From the NCBI RefSeq assembly GCF_032452875.1, contig NC_083871.1, forward strand, positions 3,881,692 to 3,945,691: a stretch of DNA of 64,000 nucleotides. Direction: 5' to 3'. A model generated the notes under the pieces. The model was not told the origin of the DNA and did not search any database. It saw only the letters and a list, made by a program, of their open reading frames with translations. Position 1 is the stretch's first letter. Every line of letters begins with the position of its first letter. Source of the DNA: Bos javanicus (lineage: Eukaryota; Chordata; Mammalia; Artiodactyla; Bovidae). The position numbers and the translations under genes are program-made. Shown piece after piece: positions 11,196 to 22,330 of the stretch.

Positions 11196-12059
11196 GAATC
11201 AAAAGAGACCAAAATAAACACCTTTAAGATGCAAGTATTGAAATTAACATAGTGTAAAAGGCGAATGGAAGGTACAAATATTTAAAACAAATTTTATGTC
11301 TCTTTTTATAATCTCAGTAATAAAATAAAGTTGGCTGAACACCAATGAAGTATAATTTTCCTTTCTAGATCTACAACACCCTCTTAAAGGTTCCAGTATC
11401 CAAATAAAACTATTTCATTCTTTTCTCACAAACCTTCTTTTAGGCTGTTAATTGATTAGGCAATTCTGTCATTGTAGTTATTAACATTCGGCATATCCTG
11501 GGTAATCTTGACTGTTACAGGAAAGAAGGAACAGAAGTACTGCAGAAAATTTTTCAGCCCTTTTCCATATCAATGTTGGGAGAAACACTTGACATTACAG
11601 AACTTGTTTTCAAATTTAGAACTTCTTCACATTCAATCCCAAATGACTTTCAGGAGGAACCTTGTTTGAAGGTATTTGGCTTTTTTGCAATAGAGTTTAA
11701 GAACATATCAAATTCACCTTCACACACACAAGCACACATCCACACACATACATATATGCACACATGATTTTCAGTCTGTGCAATAGTGTGGCCAATATTT
11801 GTTAGGTGTGAGAACATGGCTGATGAACCATGGCAGCTCAAGGACATGGGCTCATAGTCAAATATTTGAGTTTCTCTTACTTGAAAAACTATCCAAAGGT
11901 TATTGATTTATTAAGGAGTGTGGGATTTGAGGCAGGTGAGCCTCAAGAGGACCCTCCCTGAGATGTGCCTCATGACCTCAGGACCTTATTGTTGTACTAA
12001 TTCAGAAGGGATGTGCTTGTTTTAGGTTGTGTGTATTTATGGGTGTACATGTGTCTGTG
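11196..12059. other. Unique DNA with a CA-rich run
   Basis: A degenerate CA-rich tract lies at about 11721-11764. No other repeat or coding signal is seen. Confidence 0.5.
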
Positions 12060-12206
12060 TGTAATATCACTCCTTCTTGATCCATTCATCATTCAACAGG
12101 CACTGAAGTTGTTACTATATGTTTACCATCTTGAAAGATGCTGCAGTGAACATGGGGATACTGATATAACTCTTAGGGATACTCAATTCCATTCCATTTG
12201 AATATA
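12060..12206 (-). mobile_element. Old L1 LINE, 3' segment
   Basis: Reversed L1 3' region ('gatccattcatcattcaaca', 'gctgcagtgaacatgggga'). It is interrupted at about 12207 by a DNA transposon and resumes at about 12512. Confidence 0.75.
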
Positions 12207-12511
12207 TGGTTGCCCCATGGATCATGCAGGTTTGAACTGTATGGGTTCACTGATAGGCAGATTTTAAAAAATAGAGATACAGTTGGCCCCTCTGTATCTG
12301 CAAGTTGTGCACACAAGGATTTAACCAATTGACTTGGATAATAATAGCACGTGCCTTTTCTCTGGGCTATTGGATTTGCAGTTAATTAAGTCTGCACATG
12401 TGGATTCCTTGGATAAAGAGGACAAATGTAGGGACTCAAGCATCAGCAGATTTTGGTGTCTGTGTTTTGTCATGGAACCAATTCCCTCACTGATAATGAA
12501 AGATGATTCTG
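12207..12511. mobile_element. Tigger/MER2-like DNA transposon
   Basis: Non-autonomous pogo/Tigger-type element. Left part 'caggtttgaactgtatgggt' and 'acagttggcccctctgtatc'; right part 'ggaaccaattccctcac'; internal 'gggactcaagcatcagcaga'. These phrases match the MER2/Tigger group that spread early in placental mammals. It lies inside an old L1, with an AT-rich left junction where TA target sites are expected. The exact subfamily is uncertain. Confidence 0.75.
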
Positions 12512-13686
12512 CACCCAGAAGTGAGGTTAATGGATTACATGGTAGTTCTTTTTTTAAGAGTTTTGATGAACGTCCATGCTATTTTACACAGTGGCTACAC
12601 CATTTTACATATACACCAATAGAACCAAAGGGTTTTATTTTCTTCATACCTTTACCAGCAACCTTTATTCCTCTTTGGTAATGACCCAGCTGATAGGTTG
12701 AAATAACACCTATTGTGGTTTTGATTTATGGTTCCCTGATGAATAGTGATATTTAGCATATTTTTATGTTCTTTTTGGCCATCTATGTGTTTTCTTTGGG
12801 GGAAAAATTCCTTCTCAGTTCTTTTGTCCATTCTTAAAATGGATTATTTGGGTTTTTCCTTATCTAGATATCTGAGTTTCTTATATATTTTGGATATTAA
12901 GCCTGTACTTGAAAATGTTTTCTCCAGTTCCTTACATCATATTTTCTTTTTGTTGATTGTTTATTTCGATATGGATTTTTTTTTTTACTTTGATGTGGCC
13001 TCATTTCCTTATTATTTCTTCTTTTGCTTGTGTTTTAGGTGTAATATTCAAAAAATCATTTCTAAAATTAATGTTAAGTATCATGTTCCTCATATTTTCT
13101 TCTAGGAGTTTTATGATTTCAAATTTCATATTTAAGTCTTAAATCTGTTTTGAGTTAACTTTGGGAATGATGTAACAAAGAAGTTCAATTTCATTCTTTG
13201 ACATTTAATTACCTAGGTTTCCAGCACTATTATTAAATAAAATATCCATTTCCCAAAGAGTACTTGCCAAATATTAGTTTATTTGCATTAATAAATGTAT
13301 AAGTTTTTTTCTAGGATCTCGATTCTGTTCCATTAATCTACGTGTCTGTTTTTAAACCAGTACCAAACTATTTTTAACAGTACACCTTTGTAATGTAGTT
13401 TGAAATCATGAGGAATGATACCTCTAATTTTGTTTTCTCACAAGATTGGCTTGGATGTTTGCAATCTTTTGTGGTTCCATACAAATTTTAGGACTGCTTT
13501 TCCAAACTCTGTGTAAAATGCCAGTGGAATTTTGATAAGAGATTGCTTTAAATCTATAGAGGTATGCTTAGTATGTATATTTTAACGATATTAATTCTTC
13601 TGAACTGTAAACACAAGATAATTTTCCAATTATTTGCATCTTTATTTCATTACTGTCTTATAAATTTTGTAATTTTATGTAGTTTC
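12512..13686 (-). mobile_element. Old L1 LINE, ORF2 3' half
   Basis: Minus-strand L1 with recognisable ORF2-derived text ('tggctacaccattttacat', 'tgtccattcttaaaatggat', 'ttccattaatctacgtgtct'). It is heavily mutated, with no surviving frame. Two 115-119 codon frames on the + strand here are antisense chance frames. Confidence 0.8.
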
Positions 13687-13796
13687 CTGCCAGTGTTTTC
13701 TCTTTAATTCATTGAACTTCTTTAAGACAATTGTTTTCAATTCTTCGTCAGACACTTCATAGATTTCCATGTTTTAAGGTCAATTATTGGAGATTT
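13687..13796 (-). mobile_element. Old L1-related segment, before Bov-tA
   Basis: 'ttcattgaacttctttaaga' and 'ggtcaattattggag' continue directly in sense at 21301, after the nested Bov-tA and L1. I read it as old L1M-type 5' or UTR sequence on the minus strand. The family name is uncertain. Confidence 0.6.
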
Positions 13797-13890
13797 GGGA
13801 TTTCCCTGATGGCTCAGCAATGAATCTGCCTGCAAGGCAGAAGACAGAGCAGACACGGCTTCAACCCCTGGGTAGAGAAGATGCCCTGGA
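13797..13890 (+). mobile_element. Bov-tA SINE, first half (split by L1)
   Basis: tRNA-like head (gggatttccctgatggctca) up to 'agatgccctgga', continued at 21178. The host duplication is attggagattt (13786-13796) and attggagcttt (21301-21311), one mismatch, so this SINE landed in the old L1 before it received the young L1. Confidence 0.92.
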
Positions 13891-15180
13891 GAGGAGGAGG
13901 TAAGATGGCTGAGGAGTAGGACGGGGAGAACACTTTCTGCCCTACAAATTCATCAAAAGAACATTTAAACACCGAGTAAATTCCACAAAACAACTTCTGA
14001 ATGCCGGCAGAGGACATCAGGCACCCAGAAAAGCAACCCAAGTCTTCGAAAGGAGTTAGGAAAAAATATAAAAGACAAAAAAAAGGACAAAAGAGGGAGG
14101 GAAGGAGTTCTGTCCCGGGAAGGGAGTCTTAAAAAGAGACAAGTTTCCAAACACCAGGAAACCTTCTCACTGCCGAATCTGTGCCGAGCCTTGGAAGCAC
14201 AGAGGACAACATAACAGGGAGGAAAAATAAATAAACAATTAAAACCTGCACATTGCGAGCCCTACGGTAACTCCCCCAGCAGAGAAGCAGCGAAGACGCC
14301 TGCATCTGCCATTAGCAAGCGGGGGCTGGGCAGGGAGGCGTGGCGCGGGCTGCATCGCAAAAATCTGGCCTGAATACCCCGAGTGCTATCTGAGCGAAAT
14401 AATTTGGGCTAGCAAACCAAACTGTGGGATATCTACCACGCAAAAAGCCAGCCCTAACCTATGACACCGCCAGGCCCGTTCACGGAACACAGGACTGAAC
14501 AGAGATAGCCTGCAGCAGACCATCCCCCTCCGGTGATAGGCACCCAGAGCCGGAAGGGGACAATCGCAGCCCCAGAGAGACATTATCTATAAAACTGTAA
14601 GCAGGCTTCTTTGCTAACTAAAACTTCTTGGGGGTCTGGACAGTCAACATCTGCCTGAGAAGGTGTGCCGGTGCACACCTAGATAATCCAGCGGCGGGGA
14701 CGCGATAAGTCGCAGTAATCACACGCGTCAAACACCTCATCACCTGAGCTGCTCGGATCTGGGAAGGGCACAAAACGCAGGCCCAACCGAGAGTCTGCGC
14801 CTCTGAGGACTACCCTAGTGCCTGAACCTGAGCAGCTTGGACCTGGGAAGTACAGGCAGCCCAGGGCCAGCCACGGATGGTTCCCGGCGGAGCAACCTAG
14901 AGCCTGAGCAGTGTGTGCAGAGAGGCTACACGCGCCGTGAACGGGGGGCAGACCCAGTGTGGCTGAGGCACTGCAAGCACATGCCAGTGTTATTTGTTTG
15001 CAGCATCCCTCCCTACCTCCCCTCAGCGTGACTGAACAAGTGAGCCTAAAAAAAAAAAAAAAAAAAAGTGTCCTCCACCGTACCCTTTGTGTCAGGGCGG
15101 AAACCAGACACTGAAGAGACCAGCAAACAGAAGAAGCTATAACAGAGGGAACCGCCTCGGAAGCTACAGGCAATAGATTA
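13891..15180 (+). promoter_or_regulatory. L1 5' UTR, CpG-rich promoter part
   Basis: This is the most GC- and CpG-rich DNA in the window (especially 14280-14960), at the extreme 5' end of the L1 where an internal Pol II promoter is expected. Frames on both strands here (for example 164 codons on the minus strand at 14679-15173) reflect GC content and are not genes. An A run is at 15050-15067. Promoter activity is inferred from position, not from a motif I can prove. Confidence 0.65.
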
Positions 15181-15527
15181 AAACTCTGGGGTTACTACCA
15201 ACTACATAGGAAGGGGCCTATAGATCTTGAGAAATATAAGTCGGACCAAGGAACTAGCCAAAAATGAACTGAACCCACAATACTCACAACAAACCCAGAG
15301 AAAGTCCTAGATATATTTTTACTATTTGTACGATCATTCTTTTTCTTTTTTTTTTTAATTATTTTTTTAATTTAAAAAAAATTTAAGTCCTCTATTATTC
15401 CTTTAATATCCACTTTTATAACCGATTACTTTGCAAAAAAAAAAAAGACCCTATTTTTTTAAAGCAAACTTCATATATATATATATTTTTTATAATTTTT
15501 TGACCTTTTTTTTTTTCCTTCTTTTCT
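15181..15527 (+). other. L1 5' UTR, A/T-rich middle part
   Basis: Part of the same L1 5' UTR, with runs of T and A (15340-15450) and a short TATA repeat (15475-15486). No frame. Confidence 0.7.
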
Positions 15528-16110
15528 TTAACATTGTATTTTTGAAATTCCAAACTCTACTCTAGATTTTTAATTTTAGCTTTTTGGTATTTGTTATCAA
15601 TTTTGTACCTATAGGTTTTTTTTTATATATAATTTCTGTGACCCTTTTTTATTTTCTCTTTCTCTTTTTCTCTGTTTCTTTCTCTTCTTCTTTTAAATAA
15701 CATTGTATATCTGAAATTCCAAACTCTACTCTAGATTTTTAATTTATGCTTTTTGGTATTTGTTATCAATTTTGTACCTGTATTTTTTTATATATAATTT
15801 ATGTGACTTTGTTTGTTCTTGTTTTTTTTTTCTCTCTCTCTCTTTCTTTTTCTTCTTCTTTTTTTAACATTGTATTTTTGAAATTACAAACTCTACTCTA
15901 GATTTTTAACTTTTGCTTTTTGCTATTAGTTATCAGTTTTGTACCTATATTTTCTTTATAATTTTCGCGACCTTGTTTGTTTTTGTTCATTTTTTCTCTC
16001 TTTCTTTTCCTTCTTCTTTTCTTTAACATCGTATTTTTGAAATTCCAAACTCTACTCTAGATTTAAAATTTTTACTTTTATGTATTTGTTACCAATTTTG
16101 TACCTTTAAG
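15528..16110 (+). repeat. Four tandem T-rich units in the L1 5' UTR
   Basis: The phrase ttgaaattccaaactctact recurs in four units starting near 15528, 15697, 15864 and 16022, giving unit lengths of about 160-170 bp. Each unit carries 'aacattgtat', 'ctctagattttt', 'tttttggtatttgttatcaa' and 'ttttgtacct', with drifted pyrimidine tracts between them. Unit number could affect promoter strength, but that is inference. Confidence 0.9.
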
Positions 16111-16616
16111 AACCCAATCTTCAGTACCCATTTTTCACTAGGGAGCGAGATTACTGGCTTAACTGCCCTCCCTCTCTTTGGACTCTCCTTTTTCTCCACC
16201 AGGTCGCCTGTGTCTCCTCCCTAACCCCTCTCTACTCTACCCAACTCTGTGAATTTCTGTGTGTTCCAGACGGTGGAGAACACTTAGGGAACTGATTACT
16301 GGCTGGATCTGTCTCCCTCCTTTTCATTCCCCCTATTTATCCTCCTGGCCACCTCTGCCACCTTCCTCCTTCTTCTCTTCTCTGTATAACTCTGTGAACA
16401 ACTCTGAGCAGTCCACTTGTGGAGTGCACATAAGGAAGAGATAACTGAATAGCCCACTCTCTCCTCTATTGATTTCACCTCATCTCATTCGGGCCACCTC
16501 TAACTCCCTCCTTACTCTTCTCTTCTCCATATACGCTGTAAACCTCTCTGGGTGAAACAAATTTCAGGGCAAGGCATACCAAGCAAATTCTCCAGCAACA
16601 AGGAACACAGCCCTGA
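16111..16616 (+). other. Pyrimidine-rich L1 leader and deletion junction
   Basis: CT-rich leader sequence of the L1 ('tgtctccctccttttcattc', 'ctcccttctt'-like blocks). Between about 16545 and 16615 it passes abruptly into sequence that is already ORF1 C-terminal, so the ORF1 start, coiled coil and RNA-recognition region are absent. Confidence 0.7.
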
Positions 16617-16922
16617 GCTCCAAAGATCAAACACAAAGAACAAATAGTAAAAGCAGCAAGGGAAAAACAACAAATAACACACAACGGAATCCCCATAAGG
16701 ATAACAGCTGATCTTTCAATAGAAACTCTTCAAGCCAGGAGGGAATGGCAAGACATACTTAAAGTGATGAAAGAAAATAACCTACAGCCCAGATTATTGT
16801 ACCCAACAAGGATCTCATTCATATATGAAGGAGAAATCAAAAGCTTCTCAGACAAGCAAAAGCTGAGAGAATTCAGCACCACCAAACCAGCTCTCCAACA
16901 AATACTAAAGAATATTCTCTAG
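16617..16922 (+). pseudogene. L1 ORF1 C-terminal domain remnant
   Basis: 101 codons ending in TAG at 16920-16922, opened on the left by an in-frame TGA at 16614-16616. The product resembles the C-terminal RNA-binding domain of L1 ORF1p: an 'AAREKQQIT' start, then 'RITADLSIETLQARREW', 'LLYPTRISFIYEGEIK' and 'KLREFSTTKPALQQIL'. In intact L1s, ORF1p is a trimeric RNA chaperone that coats L1 RNA. Here no start codon, coiled coil or RRM is left, so no functional ORF1p can be made. ORF2 begins 51 bp downstream, the usual L1 arrangement. Confidence 0.9.
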
Positions 16923-16973
16923 ACAGGAAACACAAAAACGGTGTATAAACTCAAACCCAAAACAATAAAGTAA

Positions 16974-19900
16974 ATGGCAATGGGATCATACTTATCAGTA
17001 ATTACCTTAAACGTAAATGGGTTGAATGCCCCAACCAAAAGACAAAGACTGGCTGAATGGATAAAAAAACAAGACCCCTACATATGTTGTATACAAAAGA
17101 CCCACCTCAAAACAGGGAACACATACAGACTGAAAGTGAAGGGCTGGAAAAAGATTTTCCATGCAAATAGGGACCAAAAGAAAGCAGGAGTAGCAATACA
17201 TATATCAGATAAAATAGACTTTAAAACAAAGGCTGTGAAAAGAGACAAAGATGGTCACTACATAATGATCAAAGGATCAATCCAAGAAGAAGATATAACA
17301 ATTATAAATATATATGCACCCAACACGGGAGAGCCACAGTATGTAAGACAAATGCTAACAAGTATGAAAGGAGAAATTAACAATAACACAATAATAGTGG
17401 GAGACTTTAATACCCCACTCACACCTATGGATAGATCAACTAAACAGAAAATTAACAAGGAAACACAAACGTTAAATGATACAATAGACCAGTTAGACCT
17501 AATTGATATCTATAGGACATTTCATCCCAAAACAATGAATTTCACCTTTTTCTCAAGCACACACGGAACCTTCTCCAGGATAGATCACATCCTGGGCCAT
17601 AAATCTAGCCTTGGTAAATTCAAAAAAATTGAAGTCATTCCAAGCATCTTTTCTGACCACAACGCAGTAAGATTAGATCTCAAAAACAGGAGAAAAACTA
17701 TTTAAAATTCCAACATATGGAGGCTGAACAACACGCTGCTGAATAACCAACAAATCACAGAAGAAATCAAAAAAGAAATCAAAATTTGCATAGAAACTAA
17801 TGAAAATGAAAACACAACAACCCAAAACTTGTGGGACACTTTAAAAGCAGTCCTAAGGGGAAAGTTCATAGCAATACAGGCATAATTCAAGAAACAAGAA
17901 AAAAGTCAAATAAATAACCTAACCCTATACCTAAAGCAACTAGAAAATAAAGAAATGAAGAACCCCAGGGTTAGTAAAAGGAAAGAAATCTTAAAAATTA
18001 GGGCAGAAATAAATGCAAAAGAAACAAAAGAGACCATAGCAAAAATCAACAAAGCCAAAAGCTGGTTCTTTGAAAGGATAAATAAAATTGACGAACCATT
18101 AGCCAGACTCATCAAGAAACAAAGGGAGAAAAATCAAATCAATAAAATTAGAAATGAAAATGGAGAGATCACAACAGACAACACAGAAATACAAAGGACC
18201 ATAAGAGACTACTATCAACAATTATATGCCAATAAAATGGACAACGTGGAAGAAATGGACAAATTCTTAGAAAAGTACAACTTTCCAAAACTGGACCAGG
18301 AAGAAATAGAAAATCTTAACAGACCCATCACAAGCACGGAAATTGAAACTGTAATCAAAAATCTTCCAGCAAACAAAAGCCCAGGTCCAGATGGCTTCAC
18401 AACTGAATTCTACCAAAAATTTAGAGAAGAGCTAACACCTATCCTGCTCAAACTCTTCCAGAAAATTGCAGAGGAAGGTAAACTTCCAAACTCATTCTAT
18501 GAGGCCACCATCACCCTAATACCAAAACCTGACAAAGATCCCACAATAAAAGAAAACTACAGGCCAATATCACTGATGAACATAGATGCAAAAATCCTTA
18601 ACAAAATTCTAGCCATCAGAATCCAACAACACATTAAAAAGACCATACACCATGACCAAGTGGGCTTTATCCCAGGGATGCAAGGATTCTTCAATATCTG
18701 CAAATCAATCAAGGTAATACACCACATTAACAAATTGAAAAATAAAAACCATATGATTATCTCAATAGATGCAGAGAAAGCCTTTGACAAAATTCAACAT
18801 CCATTTATGATAAGAACTCTCCAGAAAGCAGGAACAGAAGGAACATACCTCAACATAGTAAAAGCTATATATGACAAACCCACAGCAAACATTATCCTCA
18901 ATGGTGAAAAATTGAAAGCATTTCCTCTGAAGTCAGGAACAAGACAAGGGTGCCCACTTTCACCATTACTATTCAACATACTTTTGGAAGTTTTGGTCAC
19001 AGCAATCAGAGCAGAAAAAGAAATAAAAGGAATCCAAATTGGAAAAGAAGAAGTAAAACTCTCACTATTTGCAGATGACATGATCCTCTACATAGAAAAC
19101 CCTAAAGACTCCACCAGAAAATTACTAGAATTAATCAATGATTATAGTAAAGTTGCAGGATATAAAATCAACACACAGAAATCCCTTGCATTCCTATACA
19201 CTAATAATGAGAAAATAGAAAGAGAAATTAAGAAAACAATTCCATTCACCATTGCAACAGAAAGAATAAAATACTTAGGAATATATCTACCTAAAGAAAC
19301 TAAAGACCTATATATAGAAAACTATAAAACACTGGTGAAAGAAATCAAAGCGGACACCAATAGATGGAGAAATATACCATGTTCATGGATTGGAAGAATC
19401 AATATAGTGAAAATGAGTATACTACCCAAAGCAATTTATAGATTCAATGCAATTCCTATCAAGCTAACAACGGTATTCTTCACAGAGCTAGAACAAATAA
19501 TTTCACAATTTGTATGGAAATACAAAAAACCTCGAATAGCCAAAGTTCTCTTGAGAAAGAAGAATGGAACTGGAGGAATCAACCTACCTGACTTCAGGCT
19601 CTATTACAAAGCCACAGTTATCAAGACAGTATGGTACTGGCACAAAGACAGAAATATTGATCAATGGAACAAAATAGAAAGCCCAGAGATAAATCCACGC
19701 ACATATGGACACCTTATCTTTGACAAAGGAGGCAAGAATATACAATGGATTAAAGACAATCTCTTTAACAAGTGGCGCTGGGAAAACTGGTCAACCACTT
19801 GTAAAAGAATGAAACTAGAACACTTTCTAACACCATACACAAAAATAAACTCCAAATGGATTAAAGATCTCAACGTAAGACCAGAAACTATAAAACTCCT

Positions 19901-20793
19901 AGAGGAGAACATAGGCAAAACACTCTCTGACATACATCACAGCAGGATCCTCTATGACCCACCTCCCAGAATATTGGAAATAAAAGCAAAAATAAACAAA
20001 TGGAACCTAATTAAACTTAAAAGCTTCTGCACAACAAAGGAAACTATTAGCAATGTGAAAAGGCAGCCTTCAGAATGGGAGAAAATAATAGCAAATGAAG
20101 CAACTGACAAACAACTAATCTCAAAAATATACAAGCAACTCCTACAGCTCAACTCCAGAAAAATAAATGACCCAATCAAAAAATGGCCCAAAGAACTAAA
20201 TAGACATTTCTCCAAAGAAGACATACAGATGGCTAACAAACACATGAAAAGATGCTCAATATCACTCATTATCAGAGAAATGCAAATCAAAACCACTATG
20301 AGGTACCAGTTCACACCAGTCAGAATGGCTGCGATCCAAAAGTCTACAAGCAATAAATGCTGGAGAGGATGTGGAGAAAAGGGAACTCTCTTACACTGTT
20401 GGTGGGAATGCAAACTAGTACAGCCACTATGGAGAACAGTGTGGAGATTCCTTAAAAAACTGGAAATAGAACTGCCTTATGATCCAGCAGTCCCACTGCT
20501 GGGCATACACACTGAGCAAACCAGAAGGGAAAGAGACACATGAACATCCAATGTTCATCACAGCACTGTTTATAATAGCCAGGACATGGAAGCAACCTAG
20601 ATGCCCATCAGCAGATGAATGGATAAGAAAGCCATGGTACATATACACAATGGAGTATTACTCAGCCATTAAAAAGAATGCATTTGAATCAGTTCTAATG
20701 AGATGGATGAAACTGGAATCTATTATACAGAGTGAAGTAAGCCAGAAAGAAAAACACCAGCACAATATACTAACACATATATATGGAATTTAG
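16974..20793 (+). pseudogene. L1 ORF2p (endonuclease/reverse transcriptase), disrupted
   Basis: ORF2p nicks target DNA and reverse-transcribes L1 RNA. Start ATG at 16974 (MAMGSYLSVITLNVNG). Endonuclease domain residues 1-240: GDFNTP, RIDHI and SDH blocks are present, but the conserved catalytic Glu of the IQETH block is Lys (codon AAG, 17097-17099). Reverse transcriptase: SIDAEKAFD (Asp codon 18768), TRQGCPLSPLLFN, FADD at residues 699-702 (19068-19079). The C-terminal zinc-knuckle-like C-X3-C-X7-H-X4-C spans 20358-20411. Breaks: TAA 17703-17705, TAA 17883-17885, TGA 20541-20543 with a nearby one-base shift that moves the last 83 codons to another frame (ending 20793). Otherwise open for about 1,270 codons, close to normal ORF2 length. 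Not functional as it stands. Confidence 0.95.
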
Positions 20794-21164
20794 AAAGATG
20801 GTAATAATAACCCTGTGTACGAGACAGCAAAAGAGACACTGATGTATAGATCAGTCTTATGGACTCTGTGGGAGAAGGAGAGGGTGGGGAGATTTGGGAG
20901 AATGGCATTGAAACATGTATAATATCATGTATGAAACGAGTCACCAGTTCAGGTTCGATGCACGATACTGGATGCTTGGGGCTGGTGCACTGGGACGACC
21001 CAGAGGGAAGGTATGGGGATGGAGGAGGGAGGAGGTTTCAGGATGGGAAACACAGGTATACCTGTGGTGGATTCATTTAGATATTTGGCAAAACTAATAC
21101 AATATTGTAAAGTTTAAAAATAAAATTAAATTAAAAAAAAAGAAAACAACCTCCTAAAAAAAAA
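20794..21164 (+). other. L1 3' UTR and bipartite A-rich tail
   Basis: 3' UTR with the purine-rich block (ggagaaggagagggtgggga), 'tttggcaaaactaatacaat' and an AATAAA at 21119-21124. The tail has an A-rich stretch to 21141, a non-A insert of about 14 bp (gaaaacaacctcct) and a second pure A run up to the TSD. Confidence 0.9.
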
Positions 21165-21177
21165 AAGATGCCCTGGA

Positions 21178-21300
21178 ATGGCAACAACTCTCTCCAGCAT
21201 CCTTGCCTGAAAAAATCCCATGGGCAGAGGAGCCTGGAGGGCTACAGTCAATAAGGTCACAGAGTCAGATACAACTGAGTGACTAAGCACACACACCCAC
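21178..21300 (+). mobile_element. Bov-tA SINE, second half
   Basis: Continues 13797-13890: 'atggcaacaactctctccag' through 'gtcacagagtcagatacaac' and a short ACACAC tail. Confidence 0.92.
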
Positions 21301-22330
21301 ATTGGAGCTTTATTAGTTTTTCTGGGGGGAGGATGTGTCATGTTTAATTGATCATCCTTGATTCTTACATCTTTGAGATGATATCTGTACATTTGAGTAG
21401 GTGGCCTTCTCTTGCAGCCTTCCCACATTTGCTTCAGCAAAGTAGTAATTTCTCCAGTCAGCAGAGCTTTGGATTCTAGGTGAGACCGTTCGTAGCATCC
21501 ATGGGCCAGTGGGACTCATCCAGCTTTAACTTCTTTGGGTCCACTATGTGCACATTTAGGTCAGACAGGAAGCTGACTGAACTCGCTGGTTGAACTTCAC
21601 TGATGGCTGGGTTTTATAGTCAAGTAGAACCTCAGTCATCACTGGCTCTTTAATCGTTTCTGTTTTTGTGGAGTCATAGGCTGTGTTTCCTGACAGACCA
21701 GATATTCTGATTCAAATTTGTGATTAGGCCAGGCTTTAACTGGGCTCTGGCAATGCTCCTTGGATGAATGGCACCCCGGCCTGTTCTCTGGCTGGAGCCC
21801 ACGTTCAGGCTGGGCTCCAGCCTGGCCTTTATAATTAGATAAGTCCTCAGTCTTTGCTCTATAATGAAGTGAATGCAGGTAGTCCCCCAAATTTGGACAA
21901 GGCTGTTAACTGTGCTCTGATGGTGGGTGGGATTGCTGGCTCTGATTTCTGGTCAAAGAAGGTTACTGACTCAACCCTGAATTTGGTCTGGGCTTGATGT
22001 TGTGCTCTGTGGTCATGTAGGTCACTGTCCAGGCTTCCTGGTCAAGGGGGACTTCAGGCAAGGCTCCCCTTTGGGTGGGCCCACTGGCTGAACTGCCAGC
22101 CTGGGCAAGGCCACAGCTGTGCTTGACAACTGGCTAAAACCATAAGATGGACTCTACTGTTGGATGAGGCAGGAGACTGAGTTCTATGCTAGAAAATGTC
22201 ACATGGACTCCAGGCTTCCAGGTTTCCCTGGAAAGGCAAGACTGGAGGCAATGCTTCAAAGTTGGGAGGGGACTTTGCCTTGGTTCCCTGTGAAAGAGGA
22301 GCTATAGAATGTGGGCTGTAACTGTTCAAT
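21301..22330 (-). mobile_element. Old L1-related segment, after Bov-tA
   Basis: Resumes the segment of 13687-13796 ('attggagctttattagtttt'), then GC-richer sequence with a recurring 'ggctgggctcc'-like theme typical of old L1M-type leader/UTR sequence on the minus strand. No surviving frame. Family assignment is tentative. Confidence 0.55.

Larger units (their letters stand above)
13891..21164 (+). mobile_element. 5'-complete ruminant L1 (L1-BT-like) with ORF1 deletion
   Basis: A 7.27-kb insertion. In order: 5' UTR beginning with the 'gaggaggaggtaagatggct' start, T-rich tandem repeats, a remnant of ORF1, a nearly open ORF2, a 3' UTR, and AATAAA with a two-part A-rich tail. It is bounded by a perfect 13-bp duplication, aagatgccctgga (13878-13890 and 21165-21177). 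Most of ORF1 is missing, so it is shorter than an intact copy would be. The few disruptions in ORF2 mark it as one of the younger insertions in the window. Confidence 0.95.

Noticed and set aside
10793..11221. 142-codon minus-strand frame
   Set aside because: Antisense of the BovB C-terminal region; similar shadows recur over every BovB copy.
12334..13105. Two + strand frames of 115 and 119 codons
   Set aside because: They overlap a DNA transposon and the antisense strand of an old L1.
14679..15173. 164-codon minus-strand frame in GC-rich DNA
   Set aside because: It lies antisense in the L1 5' UTR, where high GC content makes long frames likely.
15528..16110. Regularly spaced repeats as a possible CRISPR-like or satellite array
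   Set aside because: Units are long (about 160-170 bp), directly adjacent and inside an L1 leader. There are no short repeats with unique spacers, and the genome is mammalian.
19952..20413. 153-codon hydrophobic minus-strand frame
   Set aside because: Antisense shadow of L1 ORF2. The hydrophobic look comes from reading an A-rich coding strand backwards.
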